The notes beneath the pieces were generated by a model. That model worked only from the letters and a program-made list of their open reading frames with translations, made no database searches and had not been told where the DNA came from. Position numbers and translations under genes: made by a program. From Dickeya lacustris (lineage in GTDB: Bacteria > Pseudomonadota > Gammaproteobacteria > Enterobacterales > Enterobacteriaceae): a DNA stretch of 64,000 nucleotides. Within the stretch, counting starts at the first letter, position 1. Every line of letters starts with the position of its first letter. The DNA lies in contig NZ_CP114280.1 of NCBI RefSeq assembly GCF_029635795.1, positions 3,410,001-3,474,000 of the forward strand. Direction: 5' to 3'. Below are positions 63,364 to 64,000 of this stretch, piece by piece.

Positions 63364-64000
63364 GTGAACTATCTCCCTATATTTGCCGATCTCCGGCAGC
63401 GCACGGTGTTGGTGGTTGGCGGCGGTGAGGTGGCAAGCCGCAAGATAGCACTGTTGCAACGAGCCGGTGCCAGCGTGCGCGTGGCCGCGCATACGCTGAG
63501 TGAAGCGCTGGCCGCCCAGCATCAGGCGCAGGCGCTTGAGTGGGTGGCGCACGAATTTACCCCAGAACTGCTGGATGATGTTTTTCTGGTGATTGCCGCA
63601 ACGGATGACGCTGCGCTAAATGCGCGGGTTTTTACCGAGGCAAACCGCCGCCAGCGGCTGGTGAATGTGGTGGACGATCAGCCGCTGTGCTCTTTTATTT
63701 TTCCCTCGCTTATCGACCGCTCTCCGCTGGTTGTGGCGGTGTCATCCGGTGGTCAGGCTCCGGTATTAGCGCGTCTGTTGCGTGAAAAGCTCGAAGCCCT
63801 GCTACCGGCACGTTTGGGCACCATGGCTGAGATTGCCGGGCGTTGGCGTGGTCGCATTAAACAGCGGCTCGCATCGGTTACGGAACGTCGCCGCTTCTGG
63901 GAGCGCGCTTTTGGCGGGCGTTTTGCCAGTCTGGTTGCCGCAGGGCAACTGACGCAGGCTGAACAGGAGCTGGCCGCGCAATTGGCACAGCCTGATATCG
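63364..64000 (+). CDS. cysG: Siroheme synthase CysG, N-terminal part (runs off window)
   Basis: The open frame starts with GTG at 63364 and stays open to the window end (212 codons). [31 protein letters not shown] (NAD-binding GGG loop; shown in part as [11 protein letters not shown]) and [30 protein letters not shown] and [11 protein letters not shown] match the precorrin-2 dehydrogenase/ferrochelatase half of E. coli CysG. Whether the SAM uroporphyrinogen methyltransferase half follows cannot be seen. It supplies siroheme to CysI and sits just after cysJIH. The start is read from family alignment. Confidence 0.9.
   Translation, partial: MNYLPIFADLRQRTVLVVGGGEVASRKIALLQRAGASVRVAAHTLSEALAAQHQAQALEWVAHEFTPELLDDVFLVIAATDDAALNARVFTEANRRQRLVNVVDDQPLCSFIFPSLIDRSPLVVAVSSGGQAPVLARLLREKLEALLPARLGTMAEIAGRWRGRIKQRLASVTERRRFWERAFGGRFASLVAAGQLTQAEQELAAQLAQPDI

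Overview
The window reads as one chromosomal segment of a soft-rot enterobacterium, most likely Dickeya or a close Pectobacteriaceae relative. Housekeeping proteins are close to their Escherichia coli counterparts (TamB, Ppa, PlsY, FolB, UppP, Cca, GlnE, HldE, RelA, PyrG, Eno, CysJIH). The accessory genes point to plant polysaccharide use: a rhamnogalacturonide transporter/hydrolase pair (rhiTN), a cytoplasmic GH28 galacturonase, a TogB-like sugar-binding protein and a full aldarate catabolic set. The species call is inference. I saw no rRNA, tRNA, CRISPR array, insertion sequence or prophage.

Layout. 1-3944: 3' part of tamB, then ytfP. 4180-8618: a four-gene cassette between ytfP and ppa, which are near neighbours in E. 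coli: HisC-like aminotransferase, cupin + heme-oxygenase-like diiron (HDO) protein, PheS/PheT-derived synthetase without tRNA-binding parts, and a SnoaL-like protein. It has its own strong-looking promoter, a long leader and coupled genes, and looks like a small undescribed biosynthetic cluster. 8806-21895: ppa, a chemoreceptor behind a FliA-type promoter, plsY, folB, uppP, cca, ygiM-like, ygiF, glnE, hldE. 21907-24257: a displaced ligA-ypeB-like pair; ligA has a +1 frameshift in its last domain. 24317-27534: three small FlxA-like coiled-coil proteins, each with an exact FliA -10 box, and an Aer-type receptor. 28309-37875: galactarate/glucarate catabolism (garD divergent from gudP-gudX-gudD-garL-garR-garK), which converts aldarates to pyruvate and 2-phosphoglycerate. 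38087-48643: barA, rlmD, relA, mazG, pyrG, eno in the enterobacterial order but without mazEF. 49157-58496: rhiT-rhiN, queE, queD, GH28, an orphan binding protein and an unknown 558-residue protein. 58788-64000: cysJ-cysI-cysH (sulfite reductase, PAPS reductase) and the start of cysG, which makes the siroheme that CysI needs.

Two patterns cut across genes. Motility control: four chemotaxis/FlxA-like genes carry sigma-28-type promoters. Short tandem repeats: many spacers hold 8-19 bp tandem arrays, and at four genes (cca, garD, garK, queE) the array begins exactly at the stop codon, so that the stop codon itself is duplicated downstream.
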